Below, piece by piece: positions 43,723-52,132 of a DNA stretch of 64,000 nucleotides; the first letter of the stretch is position 1, and each line of letters starts with the position of its first letter. The position numbers were made by a program, and so were the translations under genes. The DNA lies in the NCBI GenBank assembly GCA_031296405.1, contig JAVKKH010000001.1:107160-171159 (forward strand), given 5' to 3'. The notes beneath the pieces were generated by a model, which saw only the letters and a list, made by a program, of their open reading frames with translations, did no database searches and was not told the DNA's origin. The DNA is from Candidatus Tepidifontimicrobium thermophilum (GTDB lineage Bacteria; Sysuimicrobiota; Sysuimicrobiia; Sysuimicrobiales; Sysuimicrobiaceae).

Positions 43723-45462
43723 ATGGCGGAGAGGAAGGCGCCGGGCCAGGTAAGCTGCCCGCGGTGCGGGAACTCGGTGGACGAGTCGGTGCTGGCGGCT
43801 TCCTGGTACGTGTGCCCGAACTGCCACGCCCACCTGCCCATGCCGGCTTCCCTGCGGGTGACGCAACTGGCGGACGCTCGGTCCTTCCGGGAGTGGGACC
43901 GGGGCCTGACTTCGGTGGACCCCCTGCGTTTCGCGGACCAGAAGCCGTACCGGGAACGTCTGGCGGAAGCGCGGCACCTGACGGGCCTGCGGGAGGCGGT
44001 GGTGACCGGCCAGGCGTCCCTGGACGGCCGGCCCTTCGTGCTCGTCGCCTTCGACTTCCGGTTCCTGGGAGGCACCATGGGGTCCGCGGTGGGTGAGAAG
44101 GTGGCGCGGGCCTTCGAGCGGGCCACCCGGAAGCGGCTTCCGGTGATCGCGGTGACCGCTTCGGGGGGGGCGCGGATGCAGGAGGGGATGCTGTCCCTGT
44201 TGCAGATGGCGAAGACCTCGGCGGCCGCGGGGCAGCACCACTCCGCGGGGCTCCCGTACATCGCGGTGCTGACGAACCCCACGTTCGGCGGGGTGGCCGC
44301 GTCCTTCGGGGTGCGGGCGGACGTGCTGGTGGCGGAGCCGGAGGCCCTGGTGGGGTTCGTGGGTCCGCGGGTGGTGGAAATGACCACCGGCGAGCCGGCG
44401 CCGGAGGAGGCCTACCGGGCCGAGACGCTCCTGCAGCACGGGCTGGTGGACATGGTGGTCCCGCGCGGACAGCAGCGGCGGGTGCTGAGCTACCTGCTGC
44501 GGCACCTGCGCCCCGCCCCGGCGGGCCGCGCTGCCCGGCCGCAGCTGCCTCCCCTGCCGGAAGCCGCGCACCTGTCCGCCTGGGAGACCGTGCAGCTGGC
44601 GCGCCGCGTGGGCAGGCCCACGTCGGTGGACTACCTGTCGCGGGTGTTTGACGGGTTCGTGGAACTGCACGGGGATCGAGCTTCCGGGGACGACCCTGCG
44701 GTGGTGACAGGGCTGGCGGAGCTGGCGGGCCAGACGGTGTTCGTGGTGGCCCAGGAGCGGGGGCGGACGGAAGACGAGCAGGCGCGACGTCGGCGGGGGA
44801 TGGCCCTCCCCGAGGGCTTCCGGAAGGCCTGCCGAGTCATGCGGCTGGCGAGCAAGTTCCAGCTACCCCTGGTGACGCTGGTGGACACGCCGGGGGCGTA
44901 CCCAGGGCCGGAGTCGGAGCGGCGGGGGATCGCGGTGGCCATCGCGGAGTGTCTAGCCACCATGGTGGCGCTGCCGGTCCCCACGGTGGCGGTGGTGATC
45001 GGGGAAGGGGGCAGCGGCGGAGCCCTGGCCCTGGCCACCGCGGATCGGGTGCTGATGCTGGAGCACGCCATCTACTCCGTCATCTCCCCGGAGGGAGCGG
45101 CGGCCATCCTGTACCGGAACGCCGGCCGCGCGCCGGAGGTGGCGGAGGCGTTGCGGCTGACGTCCTCGGATCTGAAGCGCCTGGGGGTGGTGGATCGGGT
45201 AGTGCCGGAGCCTCCGGGGGGCGCCCACACGGACCCCCAGAAGGCCGCGGAGCTGCTGCGGGATCACTTGGTGGACGCCCTGCGGGAGGTCCAGGGGCAT
45301 CCCCTGAGGCGGCTCCTGCGGGAGCGCTACCGCCGGTACCGGCACATCGGGAAGGTGGGGGCGTACTGGAAGGTGGTGCTGCAGGAGGAACTGGAGGACC
45401 TCCGGGAGGGCGTGGCGCGGCGGCTTCGCCGGCCCGCTCCGAAAGTCCCGGAAGCGCCTTGA
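43723..45462 (+). CDS. Fused acetyl-CoA carboxylase carboxyltransferase (AccD-AccA)
   Basis: About 579 residues joining the beta and alpha halves. The N-terminal half has the AccD zinc ribbon (CPRCGNSVDE and CPNC, Cys about 11, 14, 30, 33), TASGGARMQEGMLSLLQMAK and FGVRADVLVAEPEALVGFVG. The C-terminal half (from about 300) has the AccA blocks ELHGDRASGDDPAVVTGLAE, LVDTPGAYPGPESERRG and GEGGSGGALALATADRVLML. It carries carboxyl groups from biotin to acetyl-CoA. ATG 43723 with GGGAGAAG is preferred over GTG 43684. accB and accC are not nearby. Confidence 0.92.
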   Translation: MAERKAPGQVSCPRCGNSVDESVLAASWYVCPNCHAHLPMPASLRVTQLADARSFREWDRGLTSVDPLRFADQKPYRERLAEARHLTGLREAVVTGQASLDGRPFVLVAFDFRFLGGTMGSAVGEKVARAFERATRKRLPVIAVTASGGARMQEGMLSLLQMAKTSAAAGQHHSAGLPYIAVLTNPTFGGVAASFGVRADVLVAEPEALVGFVGPRVVEMTTGEPAPEEAYRAETLLQHGLVDMVVPRGQQRRVLSYLLRHLRPAPAGRAARPQLPPLPEAAHLSAWETVQLARRVGRPTSVDYLSRVFDGFVELHGDRASGDDPAVVTGLAELAGQTVFVVAQERGRTEDEQARRRRGMALPEGFRKACRVMRLASKFQLPLVTLVDTPGAYPGPESERRGIAVAIAECLATMVALPVPTVAVVIGEGGSGGALALATADRVLMLEHAIYSVISPEGAAAILYRNAGRAPEVAEALRLTSSDLKRLGVVDRVVPEPPGGAHTDPQKAAELLRDHLVDALREVQGHPLRRLLRERYRRYRHIGKVGAYWKVVLQEELEDLREGVARRLRRPAPKVPEAP

Positions 45463-45528
45463 GCCGCAGGAGGACGTGGCTCCAACGGCGTACAGGAAAT
45501 CCCATCCCAGGCTGTGGAGGTGAGGCAC

Positions 45529-46365
45529 ATGGCCTTCGACCTGTTTGACCTGCGGGGCTGCCGGGTGCTGGACCTCTCCCAGAACTTCAGCATGGACTCC
45601 CCGCCCTTCGCGTACTACGACGGGCCCACCATCAAGTGGGTGAAGAAGATCGCCTTCGAGGGGGTGAACGCCCAGCACATCTCCACCACCAACCACATCG
45701 CCACCCACCTGGACTCCCCCCTGCACTTCTACGACCCCGGCCCGGACATCTCCGGGATCCCCATCGACCGGCTCGTGGGACCCGCGTGCATCGTGGACCT
45801 CCAGCAGTTCGGGATCGGGGACTACGACGTGTACGGTCCGCAGCACTTCGAGGAGTGGGAGCGGCGCACCGGTATCCGCATCGAACCCGACGACATCCTG
45901 GTGATCCACACCGGCTACCACGCCTACTACAACGAGGACTGGTCCCCCCACACGAAGGAGCACCACCCGGACGCGGCGCCGGATCTCCCGCGGTCCTTCC
46001 TCAAGCATCCCGGACCGCGGGCGGAGTTCTGCGAGTGGGTCCTGGACCGGAAGATCCGCTGGCTGGCGGTGGACGCCATCTCCACCGACCACCCCTTCAA
46101 CACCAAGGTCCGGGAGGCGCGCCGGGACCTGATCCCCGAGGTGGAGCGCAAGATCGGCATGTCCCTGGACGAGGCATTCCCCTGGCCGCGGGACTACCAG
46201 GCCACCCACACGAAGCTGTTCCCCCGGGGGGTGTTCCACGTGGAAAACGTCGGCGGCGAGATCGACCTCGTGCTGAATCGCCGGGTGTGGGTCGGCGCCT
46301 TCCCCTTCCGGTTCAAGGGCGGGGAGGCGGCGTTCTGCCGCTTCGTGGCCTTCGTGCGGGAGTGA
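45529..46365 (+). CDS. Cyclase-family metal-dependent hydrolase (kynurenine formamidase-like)
   Basis: About 278 residues, PF04199 type. These enzymes hydrolyse amides, N-formyl or cyclic compounds with metal bound by a His-rich site. The motif here is HIATHLDSPLHFYDPG (family HxGTHxDxPxH, with Ala for Gly), followed by DILVIHTGYHAYYNEDW and AVDAISTDHPFN. ATG 45529 has GGAGGTGA seven bases upstream; GTG 45514 sits in front of that site. The next gene is one base after its stop, so it works with a CoA-transferase. The exact substrate is unknown. Confidence 0.85.
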   Translation: MAFDLFDLRGCRVLDLSQNFSMDSPPFAYYDGPTIKWVKKIAFEGVNAQHISTTNHIATHLDSPLHFYDPGPDISGIPIDRLVGPACIVDLQQFGIGDYDVYGPQHFEEWERRTGIRIEPDDILVIHTGYHAYYNEDWSPHTKEHHPDAAPDLPRSFLKHPGPRAEFCEWVLDRKIRWLAVDAISTDHPFNTKVREARRDLIPEVERKIGMSLDEAFPWPRDYQATHTKLFPRGVFHVENVGGEIDLVLNRRVWVGAFPFRFKGGEAAFCRFVAFVRE

Positions 46366-46366
46366 C

Positions 46367-47560
46367 GTGCAACCCCTGGAGGACGTCCTGGTGGTGGACC
46401 TGACCCGGGCGCTGGCGGGGCCGTACTGCACCATGATGCTGGCGGACCTGGGCGCCCGGGTGATCAAGGTGGAGGCCCCGGAGGGCGGGGACGACACCCG
46501 CGGCTGGGGTCCGCCCTTCCTCGAGGGCGAGAGCGCGTACTTCATGAGCGTCAACCGCAACAAGGAGTCGGTGGCGCTGAACCTCAAGCACCCCCGCGGG
46601 GTGGAGGTGCTGCACCGGTTGCTGGAGCGGGCCGACGTGCTGGTGGAGAACTTCCGGCCGGGGGTGATGGAGCGCCTGGGGTTGGACTACCCTCGGGTGC
46701 ATGACCGGTACCCGCGCTTGGTGTACTGCTCCATCTCCGGATTCGGGCAGACCGGACCCTACCGGGAAAAGCCCGCCTACGACCTCATCCTGCAGGGGAT
46801 GGGCGGGATCATGGGGATCACCGGCGAGGAGGACGGCCCGCCGGTGAAGGTCGGCGTGGCGGTGGCGGACATCTGCGCGGGCATGTTCGCGGCGTTCGGG
46901 ATCCTGGCGGCCCTGCGGGTACGGGAACGCACGGGCAGGGGCCAGTGGGTGGACGCATCCCTGCTGGACGGACAGGTGGCGTGGCTCACCTACGCCGCCG
47001 CCAACTACTTCGCCACGGGGAAGGACCCTGTGCGGATGGGGTCCGCGCACCCGAACCTGTGCCCGTATCAGGCGTTCCAGACGCAGGACGGATACCTCAA
47101 CGTGGCGGTGGGAAGTGAGGCGATCTGGAAGCGGTTCTGCGAGGTCGTAGATCCGCGGCTGGCGGACGACGAGCGTTTCCGTACCAACGCCGAGCGGGTC
47201 CGTCACCGCAACGAGCTGGTCCCGCTGCTGCAGGCGCGCTTCCGGCAGCGCCCCACCCAGGAGTGGGTTCAGATCCTGGAAGCGGCGGGCGTTCCCTGCG
47301 GCCCGATCTACACCGTCTCCCAGGTGTTCCAGGACCCGCAGACCCTGCACCGGCAGATGCGGGTGGAGCTGGACCACCCGAAGGCGGGGCGCGTCGTGGT
47401 CACGGGGGTGCCGGTCAAGTTCTCGGAGACCCCGGGGTCGGTGCGTACCCCGCCGCCGCTGCTGGGCCAGCACACACGGCCCGTCCTGCGGGAGCTGGGC
47501 TACAGCGACGAGGAGGTGGACCAGCTCCGGCGCGTCGGCGCGGTGGGTGTAGGCTCCTGA
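46367..47560 (+). CDS. Class III CoA-transferase (CaiB/BaiF family)
   Basis: 397 residues. Class III enzymes move CoA between carboxylic acids through an aspartyl intermediate. N-terminal LEDVLVVDLTRALAGPYCTM and LGARVIKVEAPEGGDDTRGW are typical, SISGFGQTGPYREKPAYDLI carries the expected catalytic Asp, and NKESVALNLKHPRG is conserved. GTG 46367 follows the cyclase-family gene by one base, with GGGAG in its end. Its specificity is unknown. Confidence 0.9.
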   Translation: MQPLEDVLVVDLTRALAGPYCTMMLADLGARVIKVEAPEGGDDTRGWGPPFLEGESAYFMSVNRNKESVALNLKHPRGVEVLHRLLERADVLVENFRPGVMERLGLDYPRVHDRYPRLVYCSISGFGQTGPYREKPAYDLILQGMGGIMGITGEEDGPPVKVGVAVADICAGMFAAFGILAALRVRERTGRGQWVDASLLDGQVAWLTYAAANYFATGKDPVRMGSAHPNLCPYQAFQTQDGYLNVAVGSEAIWKRFCEVVDPRLADDERFRTNAERVRHRNELVPLLQARFRQRPTQEWVQILEAAGVPCGPIYTVSQVFQDPQTLHRQMRVELDHPKAGRVVVTGVPVKFSETPGSVRTPPPLLGQHTRPVLRELGYSDEEVDQLRRVGAVGVGS

Positions 47561-47567
47561 GAGGGGC

Positions 47568-48491
47568 TCAGTCGGGCGCGGGCCAGCGGGGCCCGGCCCC
47601 CCGCAAGCCTTCCCAGTTCGTCCACAGCACAGCGGCCAGGATGAACGTGGCACCCGCGGCCTGCAGTGCCGTCAGGCGTTCCTGCAGGAGCAGGTGGGCG
47701 CTCAGGGCGGCCACTACCGGCTCCCACGTGGCCAGAAGGCTGGCCCGGGCGGGGGCCACCGCCCGTAACCCGTACAGGAACAGCCCGAAGGGCAGTACGG
47801 TGGCCAGCACCGCCAGGTGCAGGAAGCGTAGCCACTGGGTGGCGGTGTACGGCCGCAGCCAGGCCTCCCACGGAGGAACCACCAGGCTCCAGGCCACAGC
47901 GCCCGCCGCCAGCGCCAGGGCCAACACGCCCCAAGAGTCCGAATGGAGTACCTCGCGCCGGGCCAGCACCGTGTACGCGGCGAACAGCACCGCGGAGGCC
48001 AGGCCCCACCCCAGCCCCGCGGGCGTGACCAGGAGGCCTCGAGGACCCGCCACCAGCAGGAAGGCCCCGGACAGGGCTAGGGCCACCGTGGCGGTCCGCG
48101 AGGGAGTCATGGGGTCCCCCTCCGCTAGCCGCGCCCAGACCACCAGCAGCACGGGCGCCAGGTACTGCAGGAAGATGGCCGTGGCCACGTCCGCGGAGGC
48201 TATGGCGGCGTAGTACGCGAACTGGGTTCCGCTCAGGCACACGCCCAGCAGGCCCACCCGCCAGCGGCGCGCCCAGGCGTCCCGCAGGCCCCCCGGGCGG
48301 AGGGATCCCGCGTACAGCACGGCCACCGCGGCCGCACCCCAGAGGCGGATGGCTACCAGGGTGTGGGGGGCGACCTGCTCCGCGAACAGGGTCTTGGCCA
48401 CAGCACCCGAAACGCCCCAAAGGCTGGCCGCCAGCAACACCGCGGCGTAGCCGGCGGCCCTGGAGGGAGCGGCCCGGCCCGTGAGGCTCAT
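47568..48491 (-). CDS. DMT-family transporter (EamA domains)
   Basis: About 307 residues, ten helices in two EamA repeats (LLAASLWGVSGAVAKTLF near residue 20; LASAVLFAAYTVLARREV near 160). The family exports amino acids and metabolites. Start ATG 48491; GTG 48500 is also possible. It converges tightly with the CoA-transferase gene and diverges from the YkoP-like gene with only 17 bases between starts, so the two share promoter DNA. Confidence 0.88.
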   Translation of the reverse strand: MSLTGRAAPSRAAGYAAVLLAASLWGVSGAVAKTLFAEQVAPHTLVAIRLWGAAAVAVLYAGSLRPGGLRDAWARRWRVGLLGVCLSGTQFAYYAAIASADVATAIFLQYLAPVLLVVWARLAEGDPMTPSRTATVALALSGAFLLVAGPRGLLVTPAGLGWGLASAVLFAAYTVLARREVLHSDSWGVLALALAAGAVAWSLVVPPWEAWLRPYTATQWLRFLHLAVLATVLPFGLFLYGLRAVAPARASLLATWEPVVAALSAHLLLQERLTALQAAGATFILAAVLWTNWEGLRGAGPRWPAPD

Positions 48492-48495
48492 GGTG

Positions 48496-48501
48496 TACAC
48501 T
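48496..48501 (+). promoter_or_regulatory. -10 element for a probable leaderless YkoP-like gene
   Basis: TACACT ends seven bases before ATG 48509 and no ribosome site is present. It overlaps the start of the divergent EamA gene. Confidence 0.4.
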
Positions 48502-48508
48502 GGCGGCG

Positions 48509-49132
48509 ATGCTGCAGCGTCTGATCCCCCGCCGGTGGTTTGACCGCTTCGAGCGCTGGTGGGCCCGTCGGTACGGGGTGTTCGACTACGCGCCCGGCAG
48601 CGTGCTGCGGTTGCAGCTGCACCCTTACACGGGGCCTGAGCTGGAGCTTTCGGACGGCACGGTAGTGCGCCCGGGGGACCCGGTGGCGGAGGTGCATGTG
48701 GACAGTGCGCAGGTGGCGCGGCTTCACCAGGAGGCGGGGGATCCCCGCCGGGTGGGGCTGCAGTTCGCGCGACGGCTGACGGACGCCTTCACCGCCCTGG
48801 CCGCGTACTTCCGGGACAACCCGCACGTGGCCGCGGTGGCGGTGTTCGGCAACACCCTGTACTGGCAGGGCGCCGAACGGCTGGGGTGGGAGGTCCGTGA
48901 CCTTACGCCGGGGTTCCACCGCTGGTTCCTCAACGTGTGGCTGCGCTTCCTGGTATGGTACTACCACCCCCTGGGGACGCGGCGGACCGCGGGTCGGGCC
49001 CGCCTGGCTCGGGTGCGCCAGATCTGGATGTCCCGGAGCCGGCTACTCCAGCTGTACGGGTCTGCCCGCCGGGCCGGCTCCGTGGCCCGCCCTGAGCAGC
49101 TCGTCCAGGGAGACCGGTTCCAGGCCCCGTGA
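48509..49132 (+). CDS. YkoP-like protein
   Basis: 207 residues, soluble or membrane-peripheral, with an amphipathic start rich in Arg and Trp (RRWFDRFERWWARRYG). The middle matches the B. subtilis YkoP-type domain from memory: LQLHPYTGPELELSDGTVVR, then AVFGNTLYWQGAERLGWEVR. The hydrophobic stretch WFLNVWLRFLVWYYHPLG may contact membrane. In Bacillota such genes sit beside polysaccharide deacetylases, as here. The last 30 codons overlap the converging deacetylase gene. Function unknown; envelope lipid or polysaccharide link inferred. Confidence 0.65.
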   Translation: MLQRLIPRRWFDRFERWWARRYGVFDYAPGSVLRLQLHPYTGPELELSDGTVVRPGDPVAEVHVDSAQVARLHQEAGDPRRVGLQFARRLTDAFTALAAYFRDNPHVAAVAVFGNTLYWQGAERLGWEVRDLTPGFHRWFLNVWLRFLVWYYHPLGTRRTAGRARLARVRQIWMSRSRLLQLYGSARRAGSVARPEQLVQGDRFQAP

Positions 49133-49768
49133 GCGCAACCCCTCCACCATGCGGGGTAGGGCTTCCAGGACGCGCTGCGGAGTGTCCGGGAACCCCCCCC
49201 GGTCGTGAAGGTTCACTACGGCCCCGGGGTGAGCCCGCCGGACCACCTCCCGTGCCATCTGCTCCGCGGCGGGTTTCCACCGATACCCCTCACCGCGCAC
49301 GGTCCACAGGACCGCCACGAGCCCCAGGCGGCGGCAGGCCGCGAGCGCCGTTAGGTTGAAAGCGCCCCACGGCGGCCGGAAGTAAATCGGCCGCACGCCC
49401 GTGGCTTGCTGCACGGCCCGGACTCCTTCGGCCACCTCGCGCCAGGTGGCGCGAGGTCCCAGCGTCCACAGGTGGCCGTGGCTGAAGGTGTGGCTGCCCA
49501 GGGAGTGGCCTGCCCGAGCGACCTCGCGGGCGACGTCCGGCAACTCCAGGGCGTAGCGGCCGACGAAGAAGAAGGTGGCCCGCACCCGGTAGCGGGCCAG
49601 CACGTCCACAATGCGTAGGGTGTACTCGGGGTGGGGCCCGTCGTCGAAGGTGAGCGCCACCTGGGACCGCCCAGGACCGCGTCGCACCGCAAACCCGGCC
49701 CTCGCCACCACCTGGGCACCCAGTGTGTACCCCACCCCCGCGGCGGCCAACACCGCCCACGGCCACAC
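49043..49768 (-). CDS. Polysaccharide deacetylase (NodB domain, CE4)
   Basis: About 241 residues: an N-terminal membrane anchor (about 1-22) and a NodB domain. Motif 1 is ALTFDDGPHPEYT (catalytic base and metal Asp), motif 2 SLGSHTFSHGHL (HxxxH metal ligands), motif 3 YFRPPWGAFN, and motif 5 VVNLHDRGG. It removes acetyl groups from envelope polysaccharides outside the membrane. GTG 49768 has AAGGAGGGG upstream and follows the MFS stop by two bases; the longer frame is shadow. Confidence 0.9.
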   Translation of the reverse strand: MWPWAVLAAAGVGYTLGAQVVARAGFAVRRGPGRSQVALTFDDGPHPEYTLRIVDVLARYRVRATFFFVGRYALELPDVAREVARAGHSLGSHTFSHGHLWTLGPRATWREVAEGVRAVQQATGVRPIYFRPPWGAFNLTALAACRRLGLVAVLWTVRGEGYRWKPAAEQMAREVVRRAHPGAVVNLHDRGGFPDTPQRVLEALPRMVEGLRSRGLEPVSLDELLRAGHGAGPAGRPVQLE

Positions 49769-49770
49769 GC

Positions 49771-50976
49771 TTACCCCTCCTTGGGCTGCCAGCCACCCCT
49801 TGCGCTCTTCCGGCGCAACAGAGGTTCCAAGGAACGGGGCAGCAGCATGAGGTAGTTGACCGCCACCAGGAATAGGAACAGTCCTGCGGCGTGGAACGGA
49901 GCGGAGGGCCCCACGGCGTCCCACAGGACGCCACCGAGGGCGGTGCCCAGGGCGACCCCCGCGCCCTCAACGGACATCGCGAGACCCAGGAGGGTGGCGC
50001 GCCGGGCAGGGGGCAGCAGGTCCATCAAAAGGGCATTCCACGCGGGCAGCATGGTGGCGTAGCCGAGCCCCAGGATCGCCACCAGGGGGATCAGGATCCA
50101 CAGGGACCGGAAGAAGGGGAGGACGAAGAGCACCGCGGCTCCTGCTCCGATGCACATCGGGAGCACCTCCAGCCGGTCCAGGCGGTCGATGAGACGGCCC
50201 AGGGGGACCAGCAAGAGTACCGTGAGGCCGGGTCCCGCCAGCAGCAGGACGCCGATCCACAGGGGCGTGAGTTTCAGGACCTCGCGGGCGTAGGGGGACA
50301 GGGTGGGTACCAGCATGCCCATAGCCAGAGTCTGCGCCGCCATCCCCGCCACCAGGGGCCACAGACGCCCCGCGGTGAGTTCCACGTCGTGAACCGACTC
50401 CCGCAGCTCCTGCTGCACGTGACCGCGGGAGCGAGCCTCCAGCCGGCCTGCGAGGGGCAGCGCCGCCAGCTGGCAGGCCGCCACCAGCCCGAAGGCCGCG
50501 GCCGTGTGCACCTCCAGGAGGAAGTTGGCCAGCACGAACCCCAGGCCGGTCCCTACCAGCCAGCTGGTGAACACCGCGCCCATAGCGCTGCCGCGGCCGC
50601 CCTCCTCCGTGGCGTCCGCCACACCGCTCACCACCGCAGGCCAGACGGGGGAGGCTCCCGCCCCGCCCACCGCCGCCGCCAGCAGCAGCCCCCACACCGC
50701 CTCCACCTGAGCAAACAGCAGGGTAGCCAGGAGGGTCAGGGACAGCCCCGCCACCACGGGAAGTCGCCGACCCCACCGGTCCACCAGCCACCCGGACGGG
50801 ACCTTCAGGGCCAGCTCCGACAGGTAGTAGACGGAGAGGGTGAGCCCCACCACGGACATTCCGTGCCCCACGCCGAAGCGCAGGTGGTTGGGCAGGAGGG
50901 TGAACAGCAACGCGCCCCGGGCGCACTCCACGAGTCCCACCAGGGCCGCGTGGGCGGTGGCGCGGTTACCGCGCAC
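49771..50976 (-). CDS. MFS transporter
   Basis: 401 residues, 12 helices. The loop 2-3 motif GWLVDRWGRRLPVVAG (about 62-77) is the MFS A-motif, repeated in weaker form as PLGRLIDRLDRLEVLP in the second half. It lies between a glycosyltransferase (11-base overlap) and the deacetylase in one operon, so it may flip or export a lipid or glycolipid rather than a nutrient; this is inferred from position only. Confidence 0.88.
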   Translation of the reverse strand: MRGNRATAHAALVGLVECARGALLFTLLPNHLRFGVGHGMSVVGLTLSVYYLSELALKVPSGWLVDRWGRRLPVVAGLSLTLLATLLFAQVEAVWGLLLAAAVGGAGASPVWPAVVSGVADATEEGGRGSAMGAVFTSWLVGTGLGFVLANFLLEVHTAAAFGLVAACQLAALPLAGRLEARSRGHVQQELRESVHDVELTAGRLWPLVAGMAAQTLAMGMLVPTLSPYAREVLKLTPLWIGVLLLAGPGLTVLLLVPLGRLIDRLDRLEVLPMCIGAGAAVLFVLPFFRSLWILIPLVAILGLGYATMLPAWNALLMDLLPPARRATLLGLAMSVEGAGVALGTALGGVLWDAVGPSAPFHAAGLFLFLVAVNYLMLLPRSLEPLLRRKSARGGWQPKEG

Positions 50977-52129
50977 CCCGCAAGGCCTCCGGGAGAAGTT
51001 GGGTGATGGCCTCCGCGGCCTCCTCAGCCGCTCGGGGCCTGCGGGCCCGCCGGGCGGCGGCCCGCATGGACTCCAGCGCCGCGGGGTCGCTCACCAGCTG
51101 CGCCACGACCCGCCGGAGCTCCTCCGGGTCCCGTGCCACCCGTGCCGCTCCGGAGGCCACCAGCATCCGCGTGTTCCACTCCTCCTGACCGGGGATGGGA
51201 CGGTAGATGACCATGGGCAGCTCCCGCACCAACGCCTCGGACACGGTGATCCCGCCCGCCTTGGTGACCAGCAGGTCCGCCACCGCCATCCACTCGTGCA
51301 CGTTGGAGACGAACCCATACACGTGGAAGTCCGGCCGACGCCGGCTCCGCTGCCGCAGACGCGCCACCAACGCCTCGTCCCGCCCGCACACGAACACCGC
51401 CTGGACCCGCTGCGGGAGTGCCGACAGGACCCGGTGGACGTCCAGGATGCCCCCCAGCATCGCATAGGCTCCCGCCATCACCAGCACCGTGATCCGGGAA
51501 GGGTCTACGCCGAGCCGGCTTGCCACCTGCGCCCGATCCACCGGCTGCGCGAACGCGGGGTCCACGGGGATCCCCGTGACCCGGATGCGGCCGGGCGGCA
51601 CCCCACGATCCATCAGTCCCGCGCGGACCTCCTCGGAAGCCACGCAGTACAGGTCCACGTGCGGGTGGATCCACTGGGAGTGCACCGCGTAGTCGGTCAG
51701 CACCACCGCGGAGGGTTGCGACGCCTTCCCCTCACCCTTGAGCTCAGAAAGGGAACCTGCGGGCGTGGGGTGGACCGAGACCACCACGTGGGGGCAGCGT
51801 TGCCGGAGGTACGCCAGGAGCCGGGCCTTCCCCAGGCGGTTGATGAACCGTTGCGTGGTGGAGTCCGGCCGGATGTTGCCGGTGGCATAGTAGAAGGCGC
51901 CCCACAGGCGCGGCGCGTGACGGACGCTGCGGACGTACAGGGATCGGGTGAGCCGGTTCACCGCGGGGTTCACAAACTGTTCGAAGAAGTCCACCACGTC
52001 CACCCGGACCCGAGGCAACACCCGACGCCAAGCGTCCTCGAGGACCTCCGCCACCCGCTGGTGTCCGCCCCCATAGGAGGCGGAGAGCACCAGGAAGGAG
52101 GGTGCCTCGGAGCAAGGGGCGCGATCCAT
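50966..52129 (-). CDS. MGDG synthase-like glycosyltransferase (GT28; UgtP-type)
   Basis: 387 residues. N-terminal SASYGGGHQRVAEVLEDAWR is the MGDG-synthase N-domain signature. C-terminal VTKAGGITVSEALVRELPMV with YRPIPGQEEWNTRML is the nucleotide-sugar site. Such enzymes add glucose or galactose to diacylglycerol to make membrane glycolipids. It is in one operon with a diacylglycerol kinase-like gene three bases upstream, consistent with sharing the diacylglycerol pool. Confidence 0.9.
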   Translation of the reverse strand: MDRAPCSEAPSFLVLSASYGGGHQRVAEVLEDAWRRVLPRVRVDVVDFFEQFVNPAVNRLTRSLYVRSVRHAPRLWGAFYYATGNIRPDSTTQRFINRLGKARLLAYLRQRCPHVVVSVHPTPAGSLSELKGEGKASQPSAVVLTDYAVHSQWIHPHVDLYCVASEEVRAGLMDRGVPPGRIRVTGIPVDPAFAQPVDRAQVASRLGVDPSRITVLVMAGAYAMLGGILDVHRVLSALPQRVQAVFVCGRDEALVARLRQRSRRRPDFHVYGFVSNVHEWMAVADLLVTKAGGITVSEALVRELPMVIYRPIPGQEEWNTRMLVASGAARVARDPEELRRVVAQLVSDPAALESMRAAARRARRPRAAEEAAEAITQLLPEALRGAR

Positions 52130-52132
52130 GGC

